Below the pieces are notes generated by a model that was not told the origin of the DNA, did not search any database, and worked only from the letters and a program-made list of their open reading frames with translations. A stretch of DNA of 17,562 nucleotides, taken from assembly GCA_031372705.1 (NCBI GenBank), contig JANMLV010000018.1, forward strand, positions 1 through 17,562. The letters run 5' to 3'. A program made the position numbers and the translations under genes. The DNA is from UBA7236 sp031372705. Lineage in GTDB: Bacteria; Bacteroidota; Bacteroidia; Chitinophagales; BACL12. Of the stretch, positions 13,665 to 17,562 are shown in pieces (position 1 is the first letter of the stretch; each line of letters begins with the position of its first letter).

Positions 13665-16145
13665 GAAAACAGGATTGGAGGAAATTCTTATGATGAAATG
13701 CGTTGTGTTGCCCAAACCGCTGACGGTGGTTACATTTTAGGTGGAGAATCTCTATCAGGGATTTCAACCGATAAATCAGATCCTAATTTTGGTTACAGTG
13801 ACTTTTGGGTAGTGAAACTTGATATTTATGGTGAAATAATATGGGATAAAACTTTTGGTGGCAGCAGTGAAGATCGGCTTAGATCTATTCAACAAACTTC
13901 TGATGGAGGATATATATTAGGTGGTAACTCAGAATCCGGTATATCAGGTAATAAAACGGAAATAAATTTGGGACAGCAGGATTATTGGATAATTAAAATT
14001 GATTCACTAGGCATTCTTGAATGGCAGAATACTGTTGGCGGGAATAATAATGAGTATTTATATTCAATAGAACAAACCATTGATGGAGGATTTATATTAG
14101 GCGGATATTCAGAATCGGGTATTTCCGGTGATAAAACTGAAGCAAGTATTGGGGGACAAGATTATTGGGTTGTGAAAGTTAATAATTTGGGTGAAATTGA
14201 ATGGGATGAAACGATTGGCGGAACAGAGAATGACAATTTGTTTTCTGTTCAACAAACTTCAGATGGTGGTTATATACTTGGGGGTTATACTTCCTCAGGA
14301 ATTTCAGGAGATAAAACCGAGGCGAGTTTAGGTGTTGGATATACCGATTATTGGGTGATAAAAATTAATTCTGTTGGTGGTATTTTGTGGCAGAATACCA
14401 TAGGTGGAAATTTTAATGATTATCTCCAATCGATAGATCAAACTGCTGACGGAGGTTATATAATTGGTGGTTACTCACTTTCAGAATTATCAGGTGATAA
14501 AACCGAAATTAATCTCGGAAATTATGATTACTGGGTGCTAAAACTTAATGCTTTAGGAAGTATTCAATGGCAGAACACAATTGGTGGTGTTAACTTCGAT
14601 CAATTAACTTCTGTGGAACAAACTTCCGATGGACTTTATATTATAGGAGGATATTCTAATTCAGGATATTCACCTGATATAACCGATTATGGCTTTGCCA
14701 GCATTAATTATTTAATTTTCAAACTTAATTCAATTGGAGATATCTTATGGGATAATCAACTTGGAGGTAATGGTGAAGATTATAATACTGCATTAAAACA
14801 AACTTCCGATGGTGGCTATATTGTTGGGGGTTATACAAACTATGGACCGTCCGGTGATATTACAGAAACAAATTATGGAGGCACGGATTTTTGGGTTGTT
14901 AAACTTTTACCTGAGGATTGTGAACCTTTAACTTTTTATGCCGATGTAGATGAGGATGGTTTTGGAAATAACTTAATGCCAATCCTAACCTGTGGAATTC
15001 CCATTGGATATGTAACAGATAATTCCGATTGTAATGATGCAAATGTTTTAATATTTCCCGGTGCTATTGAAAGTTGTAATGATCTTGATGATAATTGCAA
15101 TTTGATAATTGATGAAGGATTTCCCGAATATACATATTACCTCGATGCCGATGCTGATGGGTACGGAAATATTCTTTCTTTTATAGTTATCTGTTCAGCA
15201 ACACCACCAACTAATTATGTAATAAATAATAGTGATTGTAATGATGCAAATTATTTTATTCATGAAACCCAACTTTATTTTGCGGATGTTGATGGCGATT
15301 TATATGGGGATTCTTTAAACTCAGATTTAATTTGTTCACTTCTACCACCTGCAGGTTTTGTTACAAATTCTCTCGATTGTAATGATTTAAACATTTTTAT
15401 TAATCCCGTTTCAAATGAAATTTGTAATGAAGTAGATGATGATTGTAATGGGATTATTGATGATGGGTTAATTCTTTTTACATATTATTTAGACAACGAT
15501 GGAGATTTATTTGGCAATGAATTAATTTTTTTAAGCGACTGCTTTGGTTCGCCTCCTGTAGGATATGTTTTTGATAATACCGATTGTAACGATGACAATT
15601 TATTAATCAATCCTGTTTCAAATGAAATCTGCAACTTGGTTGACGATAATTGCAACACAGAAATTGATGAAGGACTCTCAATTCAAACATTATACATAGA
15701 TGCTGATGGCGATGATTTTGGAAACCCGTTAATTGATACAATCACATGTTTGTTAGCTATCACCGGCTACTTATCCGACAGCACCGACTGCGACGACACC
15801 AATCCTGATGTATTTCCCGGAGCAGAAGAAATATTCAACAGCCTTGACGATAACTGCAATAAATTAATTGACGAAGGAGTTGGAATTGAAGATTTTGAAA
15901 ATGCGAATTTTATTATCTACCCAAATCCTTCAATAGAAAACATTATAATCTCCCTTAGTAATAACATACTCAGTAATCACCATTCACCACTAACTATCAC
16001 CGATCTCTCAGGAAAAATAATATCTGAACTAAATATCTCATCATCTGAAACAGAAATTGATATTTCAAATTATACATCTGGAATTTATTTCGTGAAAATA
16101 CTAATTGATAATAAGCAATTAACAGGAAAATTTATCAAACAATAA
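13587..16145 (+). CDS. T9SS cargo: seven-repeat propeller with MopE/Asp-rich array (second copy)
   Basis: An 852-residue paralogue closest to its upstream neighbour. Order: signal peptide 1-20 (LFFFSFFLIPFSFSQ); seven repeats 21-445; MopE/Asp-rich array 446-764; T9SS sorting domain 765-852, ending in the same LTGKFIKQ as the preceding protein. Asp loops are DVDEDGFGN, DADADGYGN, DVDGDLYGD, DNDGDLFGN and DADGDDFGN; CN motifs are CNDLDDNCN, CNEVDDDCNG, CNLVDDNCN and a last degenerate FNSLDDNCN. The MopE motif that follows the propeller in the other three genes is missing: the repeats end EDCEPLTFYADVD directly. A run of eight T lies in the signal-peptide codons. The start is 10 bp after the previous stop. 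Function unknown; same inference of a surface-exposed, metal-stabilised protein. Confidence 0.88.
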   Translation: MKIFYLFFFSFFLIPFSFSQAPEIEWENRIGGNSYDEMRCVAQTADGGYILGGESLSGISTDKSDPNFGYSDFWVVKLDIYGEIIWDKTFGGSSEDRLRSIQQTSDGGYILGGNSESGISGNKTEINLGQQDYWIIKIDSLGILEWQNTVGGNNNEYLYSIEQTIDGGFILGGYSESGISGDKTEASIGGQDYWVVKVNNLGEIEWDETIGGTENDNLFSVQQTSDGGYILGGYTSSGISGDKTEASLGVGYTDYWVIKINSVGGILWQNTIGGNFNDYLQSIDQTADGGYIIGGYSLSELSGDKTEINLGNYDYWVLKLNALGSIQWQNTIGGVNFDQLTSVEQTSDGLYIIGGYSNSGYSPDITDYGFASINYLIFKLNSIGDILWDNQLGGNGEDYNTALKQTSDGGYIVGGYTNYGPSGDITETNYGGTDFWVVKLLPEDCEPLTFYADVDEDGFGNNLMPILTCGIPIGYVTDNSDCNDANVLIFPGAIESCNDLDDNCNLIIDEGFPEYTYYLDADADGYGNILSFIVICSATPPTNYVINNSDCNDANYFIHETQLYFADVDGDLYGDSLNSDLICSLLPPAGFVTNSLDCNDLNIFINPVSNEICNEVDDDCNGIIDDGLILFTYYLDNDGDLFGNELIFLSDCFGSPPVGYVFDNTDCNDDNLLINPVSNEICNLVDDNCNTEIDEGLSIQTLYIDADGDDFGNPLIDTITCLLAITGYLSDSTDCDDTNPDVFPGAEEIFNSLDDNCNKLIDEGVGIEDFENANFIIYPNPSIENIIISLSNNILSNHHSPLTITDLSGKIISELNISSSETEIDISNYTSGIYFVKILIDNKQLTGKFIKQ
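13647..14921 (+). repeat. Seven propeller repeats in the third array gene
   Basis: Lengths are 64, 60, 60, 62, 60, 60 and 59 residues. Copies 2-5 follow the consensus closely (QQTSDGGYILGG, SGISGDKTE). Copy 6 is most diverged (SDGLYIIGG, SPDITDYGF, YLIFKL). Confidence 0.85.
14922..15878 (+). repeat. MopE-type / Asp-rich repeat array, third gene
   Basis: Five Asp-rich loops with four CN motifs. The third unit again lacks its CN motif (NYFIHETQLYFADVDGD), at the matching relative position to the defect in the second gene, showing that both arrays descend from one already-rearranged ancestor. Confidence 0.8.
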
Positions 16146-16233
16146 AACCATTCCCATGAAGATATTTTACCTGTTTTTTTTCTCCTTTTTCCTCATTCCT
16201 TTCTCCTTTTCCCAGGCACCGGAAATCGAATGG
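16080..16233 (+). repeat. Gene-junction direct repeat, copy 2
   Basis: Matches 13511-13664 with six substitutions and no gaps; spans the end of the third gene, its 10-bp spacer and the start of the fourth. The constant distance of 2569 bp equals one gene plus spacer. Confidence 0.85.
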
Positions 16234-17562
16234 CAGAATGCCATCGGGGGGATTAATTATGATGCTCTGTATTCCCTTCAACAAACCACTGATGGGGGAT
16301 ATATATTGGGGGGAGAATCCGGCTCGGGTATTTCAGGGGATAAAACAGAAGCATTTTTAGGTGGTATTTATGATTATTGGGTAGTAAAACTAGACGGGGT
16401 AGGCGCAATCGAATGGCAGAATACCATTGGAGGAAGTAATGAGGATCGTCTGCGTTCCCTCCAACAAACCACCGATGGTGGGTATATTCTGGGTGGAAAA
16501 TCCAGCTCCGGTATTTCAGGGGATAAAACCGAGGCATCATTTGGTGGGTATGATTATTGGGTAGTGAAACTCAACAGCAGCGGTGCGATCGAATGGCAGA
16601 ATACTATCGGGGGGAGTGGTTCTGAGGAATTGTATTCCATTAAACAAACCACCGATGGCGGGTATATTTTGGGTGGGAAATCCAGCTCCGGTATTTCAGG
16701 GGATAAAACTGAGGCATCATTAGGTGGTAATGATTATTGGGTAGTGAAACTCAACAGCAGTGGCGCTATCGAATGGCAGAATGCCATTGGAGGGACCAAT
16801 GACGATGGTCTTACATCGCTACAACAAACCACTGATGGCGGTTATATACTGGGGGGATACTCCAATTCCGGTATTTCAGGGGATAAAACCGAGGCATCGT
16901 TGGGTGGTTATGATTATTGGGTAGTGAAACTCAACAGTAGCGGCACAATCGAATGGCAGAATAGCATTGGAGGGGGGGCTTTTGATTTGCTTAATTCCCT
17001 CCATCAAACCATTGATGGCGGATATATATTGGGGGGAGAATCTGGCTCCGGTATTTCAGGGGATATAACAGAAGCATTGTTAGGTGGTATTTATGATTAT
17101 TGGGTAGTGAAACTCAACACCGGCGGTGCAATCGAATGGCAAAATACGATCGGGGGGAGTAGTCTAGATTATCTGCAATCCCTCCAACAAACCACCGATG
17201 GCGGCTATATACTGGGGGGATACTCCCTATCCGGTATTTTTGGTGATAAAACCGAGGCGAATATAGGTTCTTATGATTATTGGGTAGTGAAACTCGAGGG
17301 GCCTGCTTGCGCACCTTTTCCGGAAATATGTAATTCTTTAGACGATAACTGTAATGGATTAATTGATGATGGAGTAGTAGAAACAATTTCCATCTCCGCA
17401 GGTGGACCAATTACATTTTGTCAAGGTGGAAATGTATTATTATCTGAAACCTATTCCGGTGCAACAGTGCAATGGAAAAAGAACGGAACAAATATTCCCG
17501 GAGCAATAGCTGGAACATACACAGTCACAACCAAAGGCAATTACTCTTGCATTACAACCAGC
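16156..17562 (+). CDS. T9SS cargo paralogue: six near-identical propeller repeats, MopE motif, Ig-like domain (3' end missing)
   Basis: 469 codons are present and open to the window edge. Order: signal peptide 1-20, nearly identical to the third protein's; six propeller repeats 25-385 in the DNA phase used here, starting E-W-Q-N; one MopE motif (CNSLDDNCNGLIDDG); and the start of an Ig-like domain (TFCQGGNVLL, VQWKKNG, GNYSC). The last part matches the first array protein, and even at DNA level gtcaaggtggaaatgtatta is shared, so a second Ig-like domain and a T9SS sorting domain are expected beyond the edge. Repeats are more G-rich and far more alike than those of the neighbours. Six copies rather than seven may be real or an assembly collapse. 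An eight-T run is in the signal-peptide codons and a seven-G run at 16972-16978. The start at 16156 gives a 10-bp spacer identical to the previous one but for one base. Confidence 0.87.
   Translation, partial: MKIFYLFFFSFFLIPFSFSQAPEIEWQNAIGGINYDALYSLQQTTDGGYILGGESGSGISGDKTEAFLGGIYDYWVVKLDGVGAIEWQNTIGGSNEDRLRSLQQTTDGGYILGGKSSSGISGDKTEASFGGYDYWVVKLNSSGAIEWQNTIGGSGSEELYSIKQTTDGGYILGGKSSSGISGDKTEASLGGNDYWVVKLNSSGAIEWQNAIGGTNDDGLTSLQQTTDGGYILGGYSNSGISGDKTEASLGGYDYWVVKLNSSGTIEWQNSIGGGAFDLLNSLHQTIDGGYILGGESGSGISGDITEALLGGIYDYWVVKLNTGGAIEWQNTIGGSSLDYLQSLQQTTDGGYILGGYSLSGIFGDKTEANIGSYDYWVVKLEGPACAPFPEICNSLDDNCNGLIDDGVVETISISAGGPITFCQGGNVLLSETYSGATVQWKKNGTNIPGAIAGTYTVTTKGNYSCITTS
16228..17310 (+). repeat. 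Six near-identical ~180-bp tandem repeats, fourth array gene
   Basis: Units start at 16228, 16411, 16591, 16771, 16951 and 17134 (183, 180, 180, 180, 183 and 177 bp), each beginning gaatggca. ggtatttcaggggata is shared exactly by the first five; the sixth has ggtatttttggtgata. Units 2 and 3 encode proteins that differ mainly at ~10 of 60 residues. Confidence 0.9.

Noticed and set aside
16228..17310. CRISPR-like regular repeats
   Set aside because: Period is ~180 bp, fully coding and in frame, with no short repeat-spacer structure; they are protein repeats.

Overview
The window reads as Bacteroidota DNA (AT-rich, Flavobacteriia/Chitinophagia/Saprospiria-like). Evidence: several proteins have Sec signal peptides and C-terminal 'YPNP...PAGLYILQ' type A sorting domains of the type IX secretion system (T9SS); there is a CarboxypepD_reg-type TonB-dependent receptor; start codons are preceded by A/T-rich sequence without Shine-Dalgarno motifs; and one clear TTTG-N17-TAnnTTTG promoter is present. 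The first ~135 bases are the exception: they are ~72% GC and encode unrelated proteobacteria-like sequence, so they look like a chimeric contig end.

Left half (1-8413), all on the minus strand, all apparently envelope or secreted proteins. In transcription order: a TonB-dependent receptor (8413-5561); a 514-bp repeat-rich intergenic region; a DUF922-like putative metalloprotease with HEXXH (5046-4483); a T9SS-sorted protein with a GATase/ThuA-like N-terminal domain (4266-3022); a LolA/LolB-like outer-membrane lipoprotein-sorting protein (2896-2171) ending in a good hairpin terminator; and a VPS10/sortilin-like Asp-box protein (2052 to the left edge, tail replaced by the foreign sequence). Gaps of 118-514 bp between these genes suggest mostly separate transcription units.

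Right half (8741-17562), all on the plus strand, divergent from the TonB receptor across a 327-bp gap. It holds four tandem paralogues separated by only 15, 10 and 10 bp, almost certainly one operon. Each has a signal peptide, then ~60-residue repeats (seven, seven, seven and six copies, consistent with a beta-propeller), then MopE-type Cys/Asp-rich putative metal-binding motifs and/or Ig-like domains, then a T9SS sorting domain (the fourth runs off the window). Genes 1 and 4 carry one MopE motif plus Ig-like domains; genes 2 and 3 carry arrays of MopE/Asp-rich units. The fourth gene combines the signal-peptide end of the third with the tail type of the first, and its repeats are nearly identical in DNA. 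A 154-bp segment spanning stop, spacer and next signal peptide is ~96% identical at the gene 2/3 and gene 3/4 junctions.

The most interesting content is this array. It looks like a cell-surface protein family made by tandem duplication, repeat homogenisation and module exchange. Its function cannot be read from sequence; adhesion, metal or calcium binding, or antigenic diversity are inferences only. Secondary points are a nested inverted-repeat element at 5.1-5.5 kb and a perfect 18-nt palindrome inserted in frame in a T9SS sorting domain.
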